Shown: positions 44,489 to 53,960, numbered from the stretch's first letter. The stretch: 64,000 nt of DNA from Pedobacter sp. PACM 27299 (GCF_001412655.1 NZ_CP012996.1:5022001-5086000), one strand, 5' to 3'. The notes: a model not told the origin generated them from the sequence alone. Numbers and translations: made by a program.

Positions 44489-45469
44489 ATGAAACACATT
44501 TCAATCTTAGTTCCTGAAACAGCAGTGATTGAATCCATCGCTGACCCCAGTTATTTGTTCAGAATGGTCAATGAATTTTTGGAATCTTCCGGAAAATCAG
44601 CTTTATTCAAAGTACAGCTGGTTGGTTTATCAAAAGAAGTCAGGTTGAACAACAGTTTATTTTCTGTACATCCAGATCAGGTAATATCAGAGGTAAAGCA
44701 AACAGATTTGATTTTCATCCCTGCATTGAGTGGTTCATTAAATACGGCTTTAAGTTTAAACAAAGATTTTCTGCCATGGATCGTAGCGCACTATCATAAA
44801 GGAGCAGAAGTTGCGTCTTTATGCATCGGCGCATTTTTACTGGCCTCTACGGGATTGCTGAAAGGAAAACAATGTTCTACTCATTGGCTTCATGCAAATG
44901 AGTTCAGGGAAATGTTTCCAGATGTTACCTTGGTAGATGGCAGCATTATTACTGAGGAACAAAGACTTTATTCCAGCGGTGGCGCCAATTCTTACTGGAA
45001 TTTACTTCTATATCTTGTAGAAAAATATACAGACAGAAATACGGCCATCCTCGCCTCAAAGTTTTTCGCGATAGACATTGACAGGGAAAGTCAGTCTGCA
45101 TTTATGATGTTCCAGGGCCAGAAAGATCACGAAGACCTAGAAATAAGAAAGGTTCAGGAATTTATAGAGAGTAATTATCAGGAAAAAATCACAGTAGACC
45201 AGCTCGCTGAGATGTCTGCTCTGGGAAGAAGAAGTTTCGAACGAAGATTTAGCAAAGCAACAAATAATACCGTAGTCACCTATATTCAAAGAGTGAAAAT
45301 TGAGGCTGCAAAGAGAAGTTTTGAAAGCAGCAGAAAAAACGTCACAGAGGTGATGTATGACGTCGGTTATACAGATACTAAAGCCTTTCGAGATGTGTTT
45401 AAGAAAATCACTGGTTTAACACCTATTGAATACAGGAACAAATACAACAAACAAGCAGTTGTTTCTTAA
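44489..45469 (+). CDS. GlxA-type transcriptional regulator (DJ-1/PfpI plus AraC HTH)
   Basis: A 326-residue protein. Residues about 1-190 form a DJ-1/PfpI-like domain with the nucleophile-elbow Cys112 in ASLCIGAFLLAS. Residues about 215-320 form an AraC/XylS double HTH (ITVDQLAEMSALGRRSFERR and VMYDVGYTDTKAFRDVFKK). Regulators of this type sense small metabolites through the degenerate amidase-like domain. It is divergent from the VOC gene at 43897-44304 and followed by its own terminator. Confidence 0.92.
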   Translation: MKHISILVPETAVIESIADPSYLFRMVNEFLESSGKSALFKVQLVGLSKEVRLNNSLFSVHPDQVISEVKQTDLIFIPALSGSLNTALSLNKDFLPWIVAHYHKGAEVASLCIGAFLLASTGLLKGKQCSTHWLHANEFREMFPDVTLVDGSIITEEQRLYSSGGANSYWNLLLYLVEKYTDRNTAILASKFFAIDIDRESQSAFMMFQGQKDHEDLEIRKVQEFIESNYQEKITVDQLAEMSALGRRSFERRFSKATNNTVVTYIQRVKIEAAKRSFESSRKNVTEVMYDVGYTDTKAFRDVFKKITGLTPIEYRNKYNKQAVVS

Positions 45470-45498
45470 AAAAACGGGCTAAAAAATAGCCCGTTTTT
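45470..45498. terminator. Intrinsic terminator
   Basis: AAAAACGGGCT (45470-45480) pairs perfectly with AGCCCGTTTTT (45488-45498), directly after the regulator stop and before the convergent META gene. Confidence 0.88.
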
Positions 45499-45538
45499 AC
45501 ATACTGTAATTAACCCATAAGAGGGCTAAATATGGCTG

Positions 45539-46603
45539 CTATTTAGTTACACCAAACATCAGCACCAAACGGTCATTCTGATACAGATTCAGTGTCTGGT
45601 CTGCCACATCAAACTTAAAGTTTTTACTTCCTAAAATGGTCAGGAATTTACGCTCTAGTTCGTTCAAATCTTTATCCATACAAGCACGACGTGTACTTGC
45701 TGCCGGACCGAAAGCAATGGTCGTACTTCCTGCGTTATAGGTACCGAAATAATTATTACAGCCAGAATTACCGCTAAAACGGCGCTCTGCTAGATTGAAA
45801 GAGATCGTAACCGGTGAATTCTCCTGTGTTACACCTTCCATTTGAATCAATTTCCAACGATTTTTACCAATATAATTCCAGATATCATTGTTATTATTCG
45901 CTTCAGTTCTAAACTCTAAAGCTTTCAGTTTTCCTTTATAAAAAATCAGTGTATTGCCACTGGTCTCCAGTCTAAACGTTTGATCGCTTAAGGCCTGTGT
46001 AAATTCAGTTTCCAGCTTGTTCACCTTTTCATCTGAGCAAGCCATCATAGTAGAAGCTACTTTTCCTATACTCAGACTTTTACTTTTCGATACATAATTA
46101 AAGCTTCCGAAAATGCTGTTACAGCCTCCAGAACCATTAAACTTATTCCCCTTCTCATCAAGGCTGATAAAAACGCGATCGCTATTTACCGCTTGACCAT
46201 TAATTCTGCTGAGGGTCCATTTCTGGTTTGCAGCAGCTAATAATGGATCTTTAGTATCAACTGGCTTAACCGCGATCTTTTCCTTTTTGATCACCTTTTT
46301 CAATTTGTAGGTATAAGCAGACGCATCAGCAGGAACATTTTTCCTTTTTGTCCTAATCACTGAAAGGGTATAACGATAACCTTCCTGGTGCTTAAACCCT
46401 TGGATTTCGCTATAGAAAAGTTCCCAGTTTTTGCTGTTTTTGTATTTTACCTGTAAACAATTCATAGGTGCAACTCCTGTACAAGAGGCACGGTCTTCCT
46501 TCACCATCAACGTAATCACATCCGCGGCCATTGCGCTAACCACACTGCCAAAAACAATCAGCAATGAGAGAATTCCTTTTTTTGTAATGATACTTTTTAA
46601 CAT
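45539..46603 (-). CDS. Exported DUF4377 protein with two META domains
   Basis: A 354-residue protein with a signal peptide ending SAMAAD. Residues about 28-112 match DUF4377 (VKEDRASCTGVAPMNCLQVK, GYRYTLSVIRTKRKNVP). Two META/HslJ-type domains follow (about 125-230 and 245-352), each with the same landmarks: SGGCNSIFGSF and MMACSDE in the first, NSGCNNYFGTY and RRACMDKD in the second. META proteins in the envelope are linked to stress and novobiocin resistance in E. coli (HslJ); here the role is unknown. Paired Cys residues in each repeat may form disulphides. Confidence 0.86.
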   Translation of the reverse strand: MLKSIITKKGILSLLIVFGSVVSAMAADVITLMVKEDRASCTGVAPMNCLQVKYKNSKNWELFYSEIQGFKHQEGYRYTLSVIRTKRKNVPADASAYTYKLKKVIKKEKIAVKPVDTKDPLLAAANQKWTLSRINGQAVNSDRVFISLDEKGNKFNGSGGCNSIFGSFNYVSKSKSLSIGKVASTMMACSDEKVNKLETEFTQALSDQTFRLETSGNTLIFYKGKLKALEFRTEANNNNDIWNYIGKNRWKLIQMEGVTQENSPVTISFNLAERRFSGNSGCNNYFGTYNAGSTTIAFGPAASTRRACMDKDLNELERKFLTILGSKNFKFDVADQTLNLYQNDRLVLMFGVTK

Positions 46604-46721
46604 TTTGCGTGTATTTAAAATGATATTTAACCTTTGTCCATTTCCACAGACGTCTGGGTAACTACAATTCTCACACCAAAATTAAATGGTCGATTACATC
46701 CAAGCAAAATACCGAAAACAA

Positions 46722-47885
46722 TTAGTGCCCTAAAATACTTTTCATACTGGCTTCAGTATATCCAGCACTCGCGGTCATCCCTTTACCACCAATACAGGTG
46801 CGAATGTGAATACAATCTTCGATATTATATTCCAAAATATGCTCTGTAGGGTGCTGAGGGTAATAACCGGCCCAGGTAGTTCCCATATCACGAAGATTGA
46901 AGTTCACAATGCGCTCCCCTTCTTTCAACATCAGTTCATTTATGTGTTGTTTCACATTAAAACCAAGATCATCAAAATGAGCAACATCAGCATATTCATG
47001 AGAATCACCGATGATGAAACTACCATCTACTGCCTTTTTAAAGAGTAAATGAATACCCCATTCTTTCAATTCCTTATAATGATCAGGAGTTGTCAAATAT
47101 TTAAAAGAAGGACAGTAATCTTCAAAGCTTTCATACCTTCTGATGGTCAGTCCTGTTAAAATATTTCCTTCCAAAGCAACTTCTGGCATAGGCACTGTAC
47201 GCATCATCTGAAGTTTACTGATTACCTGTCCGCTGGAAGCAAATAATTCCGGAAACAGTAATTTGAACTCATAACCATTACAAAGAACTGCTTTATCAGC
47301 CTGATAAGTACGATTACCAGACACCCGAACCTCGACTCCATTTCCAGTAGGAGTACAATCTATTACAGGCGAATTACACATCAGTGTATAACCTTCAAAT
47401 TTCGCCTGCATAAATTCCTGAAGACGGTAAATCATCATGGCTGGTTCTACACTCACTTCTTGCTTAAAAAATATCGCTTCTTTGGCATAAGTATCCCTGA
47501 TTGCCGGATATTTAGCTAAAACCTCTGCCTTTCCTAACAGCTCCTGCTGATAACCTAGGGTATCATAATGCGCTTTTAGCTCATGGATCAGGTTTTGTTC
47601 TTCGTCATCAGAAGCAATATAAACGGTTCCATTATTTCGGACAGAAATATCAAACTGCTGCTGGATTTCCTGATAGATCTCTAATCCACGGACACCATAA
47701 TCAAACCAAACACCTGACATTCCAGAAGGCACTACCTGTCCGAAGTTACGTACCGTTGAACCTACCGGATAGTTATCTTTTTCCAGCTGCAAAACCTTTT
47801 TTCCTAGTTTTAATGCATGGTAAGCGTGAAAAGTCCCTAAAATCCCTCCTCCAATTACAATCAGGTCATAATGCTTTGTGTTCAT
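46722..47885 (-). CDS. TIGR03364-type FAD-dependent oxidoreductase
   Basis: A 387-residue DAO-fold flavoprotein. The N-terminal Rossmann motif is YDLIVIGGGILGTFHAYHAL, followed by the subfamily hallmark GSTVRNFGQVVPSGMSG (about 42-58). A late C-terminal CIGGKGMTASAGYTEAS fits the FAD-binding end. Members of TIGR03364 are encoded with phosphonatase-like HAD hydrolases and are linked to aminophosphonate breakdown. This one looks intact. The two upstream genes of the same cluster (DUF5690 permease, 28 bp away, and a HAD gene) are broken, so its pathway is probably no longer complete. Confidence 0.85.
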   Translation of the reverse strand: MNTKHYDLIVIGGGILGTFHAYHALKLGKKVLQLEKDNYPVGSTVRNFGQVVPSGMSGVWFDYGVRGLEIYQEIQQQFDISVRNNGTVYIASDDEEQNLIHELKAHYDTLGYQQELLGKAEVLAKYPAIRDTYAKEAIFFKQEVSVEPAMMIYRLQEFMQAKFEGYTLMCNSPVIDCTPTGNGVEVRVSGNRTYQADKAVLCNGYEFKLLFPELFASSGQVISKLQMMRTVPMPEVALEGNILTGLTIRRYESFEDYCPSFKYLTTPDHYKELKEWGIHLLFKKAVDGSFIIGDSHEYADVAHFDDLGFNVKQHINELMLKEGERIVNFNLRDMGTTWAGYYPQHPTEHILEYNIEDCIHIRTCIGGKGMTASAGYTEASMKSILGH

Positions 47886-47913
47886 TTCAAATATTTTTAT
47901 GTGGTCAAAAAAT

Positions 47914-49250
47914 TTATTTTGTACCTCCCTCTACATCTAATACCAATGCAGGGAGGGTAATATTACTTTCTTTTTTTTTATTCTTTACGCTTTTCTGGTG
48001 AAAATAAAGTAAGGAAACCATACTGCAGGTTACGCCTACTACTGCTGCTACAACAGTGCTTTGTCGGAAGAAATGGCCCCAGCTAATTTGCGCATCTCCA
48101 AATTCTTTGAAGAGTAAAATACTAACACTTCCCAGGTATCCGATCGCATCTGAAACATACATGACAAAGCCGATATTACTTTTATAATTAAAAGTAGCGA
48201 TCATGCGTTCAAAAAACATGGCATTATAAGGAATATAGGCCATATAAAGTCCCATTCCTACCATACACATCCAGACCACCGGACTGATATAGTGTGCATC
48301 AAAAAGTAAGGTTGCAATTCCGGTAAGCGCACAGCCTCCAATGATCATCCAGTGGATCACTACAAAAGCTTTCAGGTTGTTCCGCACCAGGATCAACAAG
48401 CCTATCATGGATAATACGATCAAGGCAATAAAACCATCTATTTTCGCATAGATATGGTTATCAGTTACACCCAGGTCATGCCAGATCTCTACTTCAAAAT
48501 TATCGCGAAGGTCTCGGATGACAGTTAACACTACATAAATGATGACGGTTAAAATCACTCCTGGCAGGAAATTAAGCAGGAATTTCTTCCGCTGACTACC
48601 ATTCATTGGCAGACGTTTGGTTCTTAAGCGCTGATCTTCTTCTGTTGGCGGCGGAACCAATTCCAGTAATCCCACAAAGAGCAGCAGAGGAATAACAAAT
48701 AATAATCCGGTGCAGAAAGGCATCCAATATTCATTAACCGGAAGCAAATCCATAACTGTTCTTGCTACCGTTTTGATAAAACCAGAGGCAAATATTAAAC
48801 TTACCGACATTACAGCCCCCATGAATTCTGTATTCCTTCTTCCTTCCAGATAGCTAAAAACCAGGCCCCAGATCATCCCTAATGGGAAACCATTGATAAA
48901 AAGAAAAGCAATATTCCATGGTGCAGGGATGATTGCGAAACCCAGCAAGGCGATCCAGGAGATTCCAATAAGCTTTATAATACTGCGTCCCCTATTTTTC
49001 CAGTAGATTCCGAGATAAAACGAATCCCATAAAATTTACTAAAAGTATAGCCCATTACCTGGGCAATCACTAGCCATACTTTATAATCAACTTCAAAATA
49101 TTCGTGTCCATCAAAAGTTCCCGCAGTAAAAGCCTTTCTAAAAGCATACATGCTGGTGTAACAGCCGAAAGCCGCTAAACCCGCCATTATAGAGATATAA
49201 AGATATGGCCAACCAGCAACCTTATTCCGACAGTGTTTTAACAGGTTCAT
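47914..49250 (-). pseudogene. DUF5690 membrane transporter-like gene, frameshifted
   Basis: Two reading frames make up one protein: 49250-48975 (N-terminal 90 residues, MNLLKHCRNKVAGWPYLYIS, first membrane spans) and the remainder ending at 47914 (about 11 further spans). The first frame ends FISESTGKIGDAVL; in the next frame the protein continues YWKNRGRSIIKLIGISWIAL and runs on to LLGFAIIPAPWN. A single missing base near 49007-49012 (a GAAATC read as GAATC) explains the break and would restore FISE-IYWKNR. The whole would be about 445 residues, the usual DUF5690 length, an MFS-like permease family found beside TIGR03364. A sequencing error is possible, but the neighbouring HAD gene is also damaged. 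Confidence 0.85.
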
Positions 49251-49256
49251 ACGGAA

Positions 49257-49427
49257 CTATTGGTTGATAATTAATAATTCGGAAATATCACCGATCAGCT
49301 GTGTAGGATGATATCCCATTTGCAGATCACCATTAGCTTTCTCCTCCTGAGAGGCCAGGCCCAGATCATTCTTATCTTTTATAGTGGTTTCCGTCCTATC
49401 GAGTACTATTAATTTCACTGGCATCAT
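49257..49427 (-). pseudogene. Remnant of a phosphonatase-like HAD hydrolase (TIGR03351-type), internally deleted
   Basis: A 56-residue frame opens MMPVKLIVLDRTETTIKDKN, which resembles the start of phosphonatase-like HAD proteins (VFDMAGTTVKDKN) but with motif I altered. It then jumps to GYHPTQLIGDISELLIINQ, which resembles their C-terminus (HTHLIDSISELPALI). About 170-180 central residues are missing, including the cap and HAD motifs II-IV. It is 6 bp upstream of the DUF5690 gene, where this hydrolase normally lies. The identification rests on remembered family patterns and position. Confidence 0.6.
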
Positions 49428-49428
49428 T

Positions 49429-49485
49429 GAACATTTAAATGTTCTGCAATACTAAACTTTGTGCATTAATACTAAACAAAGTTTA
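49429..49485. promoter_or_regulatory. Two palindromes upstream of the damaged cluster
   Basis: A perfect 16-bp palindrome GAACATTTAAATGTTC (49429-49444) touches the start codon of the HAD remnant. A second inverted repeat, TAAACTTTG (49453-49461) with CAAAGTTTA (49477-49485), lies just upstream. They look like operators of a regulator not encoded nearby. Confidence 0.5.
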
Positions 49486-49636
49486 AGTTAAGGAATTGTT
49501 AGATTTCAATTACCTTCGTCTACGGAAGTCAAATCAATTAGATTTGCGCTTATTACTTTGAAAATCTATGATTTTTAGGAGTCTGAAGCCAGGATCATGG
49601 TCCTTACTCCTATCTTTAACATTCAATTCATAAAAG

Positions 49637-50113
49637 ATGAAATTCAATCCTGTTGCCTTTGTCGTTAATCTTGCGATTCCTTTAGCAGTTGGTGCTCTTG
49701 GAAGCATTCTTACCCTAACTTCTGTAAAAACATGGTATCCAACCTTAGCTAAGCCTTCTTTCAATCCACCGGATGCTATTTTTCCACCGGTATGGACATG
49801 TATTTTTATCCTGATGGGTGTTTCTGCCTATTTGGTATGGCAAAAAAGAGCACAGATTGTCCATTTCCCTCGTATGGTAGCGGTGTATGCCATTCAACTG
49901 GTACTTAATATCATGTGGTCTTTCCTGTTTTTTTACGCAAAATCATTAGGTGCTGCCTTATTTGAAATTATTTTCTTATTGATTGTGATTGTCATCAATG
50001 CTTCGATGTTTTATAAGATTGACAAGACTGCAGGTTTGTTGTTCATCCCTTATTTCTTATGGGTATGCTTCGCAACCGTATTGACTTACAGCATCTTCTC
50101 GCTGAACGGTTAA
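49637..50113 (+). CDS. tspO: TspO/MBR family protein
   Basis: A 158-residue protein with five membrane helices. Family signatures: WYPTLAKPSFNPPDAIFPPVW (W/P-rich first loop, here about 33-53; key part WYPTLAKPSFNPP), VLNIMWSFLFF (about 89-99) and the conserved aromatic FLWVCFATVLTY (about 139-150). TspO proteins bind porphyrins and are thought to act in tetrapyrrole or stress physiology. It lies divergently from the damaged phosphonate cluster. Confidence 0.93.
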   Translation: MKFNPVAFVVNLAIPLAVGALGSILTLTSVKTWYPTLAKPSFNPPDAIFPPVWTCIFILMGVSAYLVWQKRAQIVHFPRMVAVYAIQLVLNIMWSFLFFYAKSLGAALFEIIFLLIVIVINASMFYKIDKTAGLLFIPYFLWVCFATVLTYSIFSLNG

Positions 50114-50151
50114 TTTAACAGCGGATCTGTAAAAAACATATTCGCTTTTAC

Positions 50152-50159
50152 TACATTTG
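50152..50159 (+). promoter_or_regulatory. -7 element upstream of the 50193 gene
   Basis: TACATTTG matches TAnnTTTG exactly. It argues against the TTG start at 50157 that lies within it and supports a start at 50178 or 50193. Confidence 0.5.
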
Positions 50160-50192
50160 AAAAAATTAATAACATCAATGATTTTTAGCGCA

Positions 50193-50723
50193 ATGAAAAG
50201 ATTATCCTTAGTGCTTTTGCTAGTTATGGCTTGTACAGCTGTCTTCGCACAACATGCAGACATCAATAATTTTATCGTAAAAGAGAGCTTATTGAAAAAC
50301 AGCAAACTGGCCATTATTGCCGCGGATTCGCTGGATAATCCAATAGAGAAGATCAATGGTGTTTATACTTTTACAGTAAGCGGCTTTACACAGCCTATTA
50401 CTTTCAATGACGGAATTGCAGTATTGCCGCTACAATTAGAAAGATCGGCTTTTGTTTACCTGAAACACCAAAATGATAAGGGTACGCACAGTAAATTATT
50501 GTATGTATACAAAAAAGATGGCACGCTAAACCCTTATACGATTAGCAGTTTATGGTTGGTCTTATTTCCTTTAATCCTGGTATTCCTGGCTTTTGCCTTT
50601 AGAAAATTCATTATTATAGCGGTGATCCTACTGCTGGTTTTCTTTTACTTCAACCACAGCAATGGCTTGAGTGCCTCCACTTTCTTTGAGACTATTTTTG
50701 ATGGTTTAAAGAAGATGTTTTAA
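50193..50723 (+). CDS. Exported/membrane protein of unknown function
   Basis: Start taken at ATG 50193 (MKRLSLVLLLVMACTAVFAQ), which gives a clean signal peptide; ATG 50178 is the alternative. 176 residues: a periplasmic beta-rich part (about 21-115, NGVYTFTVSGFTQPITFNDG, AFVYLKHQND) and two C-terminal membrane segments (about 118-155), then FETIFDGLKKMF. No family is recognised. Sits between tspO and the convergent TamL-like gene. Confidence 0.7.
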   Translation: MKRLSLVLLLVMACTAVFAQHADINNFIVKESLLKNSKLAIIAADSLDNPIEKINGVYTFTVSGFTQPITFNDGIAVLPLQLERSAFVYLKHQNDKGTHSKLLYVYKKDGTLNPYTISSLWLVLFPLILVFLAFAFRKFIIIAVILLLVFFYFNHSNGLSASTFFETIFDGLKKMF

Positions 50724-50792
50724 CCTATAAATAGCAGCTGATCAGGACAACCTCAATTCATTAATATGGCCTGATCAGTATTAAAACTACAT

Positions 50793-53219
50793 TTAGAAAG
50801 GCATTCCGATTCCAAAATTATATTGTACAAAACGATACCGGTCTGGCGTATTAAGTGCATCATAATCTGCTCTAAATTTCTTACCACCGCCAAGGAATTT
50901 AGAGATCACCCATTGATCTGATCCGGTAAACTGTGGATCTTTAAGTTTGAGTCCTACATCAAAACGGAATACAAAATACTGTACATCATAACGAAATCCC
51001 ATACCAGTACCAATCGCAATCTGTTTAGCCAGATTTTTGATTCTGAAAACTGTTTCATCGCCAACATTGGTTACTTTAACTGAATCTGTTGCTCTTGCGG
51101 AGAGGTTCCAGACATTTCCCATATCTAAAAATACAGCTCCTTTTAATTTACCGCCAAAAAATTTATTGACCAGCTTAAAACGATATTCCAGATTTGCCTC
51201 CATGTGCATATCACCAAGTTGATCCAAACCATAAAGCGTCCTGCGGTCTTCTTCTTTTGGAATCGCAATTCCACGATTATAAGCGCCAGGGCCTAAAGTT
51301 CTGGCTTGCCATGCCCTTACACCCGATGATCCACCTGCAAAGAACTGTTTCTCAAATGGCATATCCACAGAATTCCCATAAGCATAGCCAACACCCAGGT
51401 TTAACCTGGCTACAAATTGTTTGTCAATCCCCAATCCTTTATACCACCTCACATCGATTTCAGGACGTACATACTGGTTAAATTGAACCCCTAACAGCTT
51501 CCCATAAATCTCTTCACGAGGATCCATCTTTACACCAGAGAGTTTTGAAAAAGCATAAAGCATATTTCCTGCTACATCTATATTCCCACGGAAATAAATA
51601 AAATCATTACCGGACAATAGTTTATCTGCATTCAAGGAATAAACGTATTTAATACCTAGCGTGATACTCTTTCTGGTCAATAGATTGATCGTATAAGCAT
51701 TGTTTTTAACAAGATCCTGAATGTATTTCGACGTATCATTTTTATCAAAAAGCAGGCTACCAAATCTATATTCAAAGTTGATTGGCGTAACTGAATGAAG
51801 CTTAGATTTTGTTTCTATAAACTCATAAGTCAGGGAATTTAAAAACACTCTTCGGGTAAAGAAGTCCTTTTGCAAAGCAAATACATAACTACTTGAAAAA
51901 ATTGTATGAGGCATTCCTCCCTTCCCTGTGACGTATTTAGAAAAATAAGGCATCATCAGCCGCGGAACGGTTAAACTGGCACTTACGGAAAAATCACGCT
52001 GGTAAATGTCACTAAAAATAGAACCTCCTTGTCCTACTCTGGATTGCAAACCACCCTTAATCTGAAATTCGAAACGTTCTGTCCCCCTAAACAAGTTATT
52101 ATTGGTATAGGTATTACTCAGGTTAAATCCAACAGTACCTCCATTAAATGGAACTTCTCCTTCCACCCGGTTACTCATGATCTTTTGAGGAATCAATTGT
52201 ATGAATGGATTTACCTTTAAAGTACTGTCTTTCGCTTTCTGATAATCGATTTTCACATTCTTAAATACATTCAGCTCATACAATCTATCGAAAGTGATAT
52301 TTTCGTTCCTGATGTCGTACTGTTCTCCTTCACGCAGGAAATTATAACGTACAACTGGATTTCTTCGGAATTTCTTAGAGAGATCAGTATACCTTATACC
52401 TTTAAAAATTCGTTTGTTCAAAGTAACAGAATCAGGATAACCATCTGAATTTGGTGCGACAACTATATTGGTTTCTCCTATGTTATATTTTGAATGCTGT
52501 GCTTTGTCCAATGGATTATCGATTAGTAAAGTCACTTTCGCCTTACTGGCATTCAGATTTGAATCCACCAAAAACCTCACATAAGGCTTGGCGAAATCAA
52601 AATAACCATTCTCTTTCATCAATTGATAAATCTTATCTCTCTCAAAAGAGAGCGAATCATCATCAAAGCGCATTCCTTGTTTAATATGGGTAAACAAATC
52701 TCTTTGTGAAAGGTACAATTGCTTTACGGCGCTATCTGGAATCTGGTAGATAAATTCTGAAATTTTAAAATCCGGACCGGTATTGGCTACAAAAGTTACT
52801 TCTGCTTTTTGGTCTTTCACCTTAATATCAGACTTCACTTTGGCATTAAAATACCCCTTACTCATCAGGTATTTTTCAATTTGACTACGGGAGATATCCA
52901 CAATTGCACTGTCTAGAATTGGCGGCGGGCTTCCCAAAGGCTTGATGTTACTGGTCTTATAACGACCATCCTTAGTGTTGAACATATTATAGAGCAACAC
53001 ATTGATTCCTAACTTGGAAGTTGGACGAATGTCTTTTTGGATGTAGTTATAAGCCTCCTCTTTAAAAGCTGGATCTATGCTGTCAATTTTTACTTTCTTA
53101 ACGATGGATTGGTAGGGTTCGATGTACTTTGTTGAAGAACATCCTGCCACAAAAACAATAATAAGTAGTAATATTGCAAGAAACTGGACATTCTTTTTAT
53201 AATTATAGTATGCTTTCAA
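50793..53219 (-). CDS. TamL-like BamA/TamA-superfamily outer-membrane lipoprotein
   Basis: An 808-residue Omp85-family protein with a lipobox (VFVAGC, Cys27), the Bacteroidota form of TamA. POTRA-like repeats occupy about 35-370 (ISRSQIEKYLMSKGYFNAKV, ERDKIYQLMKENGYFDFAKP, ITFDRLYELNVFKNVKIDY) and the 16-strand barrel about 400-808 (FFAGGSSGVRAWQARTLGPG is the conserved barrel segment; ends VQYNFGIGMPF). It is expected to help insert or move envelope proteins or lipids. The only usable start codon in frame is TTG at 53219, so the 5' end overlaps the divergent methyltransferase gene by 10 bp. No TamB gene is adjacent. Confidence 0.9.
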   Translation of the reverse strand: MKAYYNYKKNVQFLAILLLIIVFVAGCSSTKYIEPYQSIVKKVKIDSIDPAFKEEAYNYIQKDIRPTSKLGINVLLYNMFNTKDGRYKTSNIKPLGSPPPILDSAIVDISRSQIEKYLMSKGYFNAKVKSDIKVKDQKAEVTFVANTGPDFKISEFIYQIPDSAVKQLYLSQRDLFTHIKQGMRFDDDSLSFERDKIYQLMKENGYFDFAKPYVRFLVDSNLNASKAKVTLLIDNPLDKAQHSKYNIGETNIVVAPNSDGYPDSVTLNKRIFKGIRYTDLSKKFRRNPVVRYNFLREGEQYDIRNENITFDRLYELNVFKNVKIDYQKAKDSTLKVNPFIQLIPQKIMSNRVEGEVPFNGGTVGFNLSNTYTNNNLFRGTERFEFQIKGGLQSRVGQGGSIFSDIYQRDFSVSASLTVPRLMMPYFSKYVTGKGGMPHTIFSSSYVFALQKDFFTRRVFLNSLTYEFIETKSKLHSVTPINFEYRFGSLLFDKNDTSKYIQDLVKNNAYTINLLTRKSITLGIKYVYSLNADKLLSGNDFIYFRGNIDVAGNMLYAFSKLSGVKMDPREEIYGKLLGVQFNQYVRPEIDVRWYKGLGIDKQFVARLNLGVGYAYGNSVDMPFEKQFFAGGSSGVRAWQARTLGPGAYNRGIAIPKEEDRRTLYGLDQLGDMHMEANLEYRFKLVNKFFGGKLKGAVFLDMGNVWNLSARATDSVKVTNVGDETVFRIKNLAKQIAIGTGMGFRYDVQYFVFRFDVGLKLKDPQFTGSDQWVISKFLGGGKKFRADYDALNTPDRYRFVQYNFGIGMPF

Positions 53220-53959
53220 AATCTCAAATAGGTTTTATAAAATCGTTACATCAAAAAAAGTACCGTAAAGAAAATGGGATATTTATTATTGAAGGTATAA
53301 AATCTATTGCAGAATTTATTCATTCTTCTTACCAGGTTCACAGCATCTATTATCTGGCTCAATATCAGTCTCTACTCCCTGAATTACCTGCAAATATAAA
53401 GTTATTTGAAGTAAACAGTACGGAACTGGACAAGATAAGTACTTTACAAACCCCACAGGGGATTCTGGCATTGGTTCATCTGCCTAAAAACCCGGTACTG
53501 AATACAAAACAGCTCAAAAACAACTTTTCATTAGTACTTGATGGTATACAAGATCCGGGAAATCTAGGCACCATCATCCGCACTGCAGATTGGTTTGGTT
53601 TTAAAAATATCATTTGTTCTCAAAATACAGTAGAAGTTTATAATCCGAAGACAGTACAAGCTACAATGGGCTCCTTAAGCAGAATGGATATCTATTATCA
53701 GGATCTTGCACCTTTACTTTCTTCCCCTCCAGTTCCTGTGTTCGGAGCGGTGTTAAATGGGAAAAGCATGTATGATGTAGACTGGGGAACCGAAGGATTG
53801 GTGATTTTGGGAAATGAAGGCCAAGGGATTTCACCTGAAATCATGAAATTAATCACCGTACCTGTAACGATTCCGAGGATTGGCGGAGCAGAATCTTTAA
53901 ACGTAGCAGTTTGTGCAGCAATACTATGCGCAGATATCAGCAGAAATTTTCAAAAATAA
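53210..53959 (+). CDS. SpoU/TrmH-family RNA 2'-O-methyltransferase
   Basis: Start taken at ATG 53210 (MLSKSQIGFIKSLHQKKYRK), 249 residues. An N-terminal substrate-binding domain (about 1-100, FIIEGIKSIAEFI) precedes the SPOUT domain, with its three motifs: DPGNLGTIIRTADWFG (about 118-133), LVILGNEGQGIS (about 202-213) and IPRIGGAESLNVAVCAAI (about 223-240), which form the trefoil knot that binds SAM. It methylates a ribose 2'-OH in rRNA or tRNA; the target position cannot be told. Divergent from the TamL-like gene with overlapping starts. Confidence 0.91.
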   Translation: MLSKSQIGFIKSLHQKKYRKENGIFIIEGIKSIAEFIHSSYQVHSIYYLAQYQSLLPELPANIKLFEVNSTELDKISTLQTPQGILALVHLPKNPVLNTKQLKNNFSLVLDGIQDPGNLGTIIRTADWFGFKNIICSQNTVEVYNPKTVQATMGSLSRMDIYYQDLAPLLSSPPVPVFGAVLNGKSMYDVDWGTEGLVILGNEGQGISPEIMKLITVPVTIPRIGGAESLNVAVCAAILCADISRNFQK

Positions 53960-53960
53960 A

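Noticed and set aside
50157..50192. TTG start for the exported protein at 50193
   Set aside because: The TTG lies inside an exact -7 promoter box, and the ATG at 50193 gives a cleaner signal peptide.
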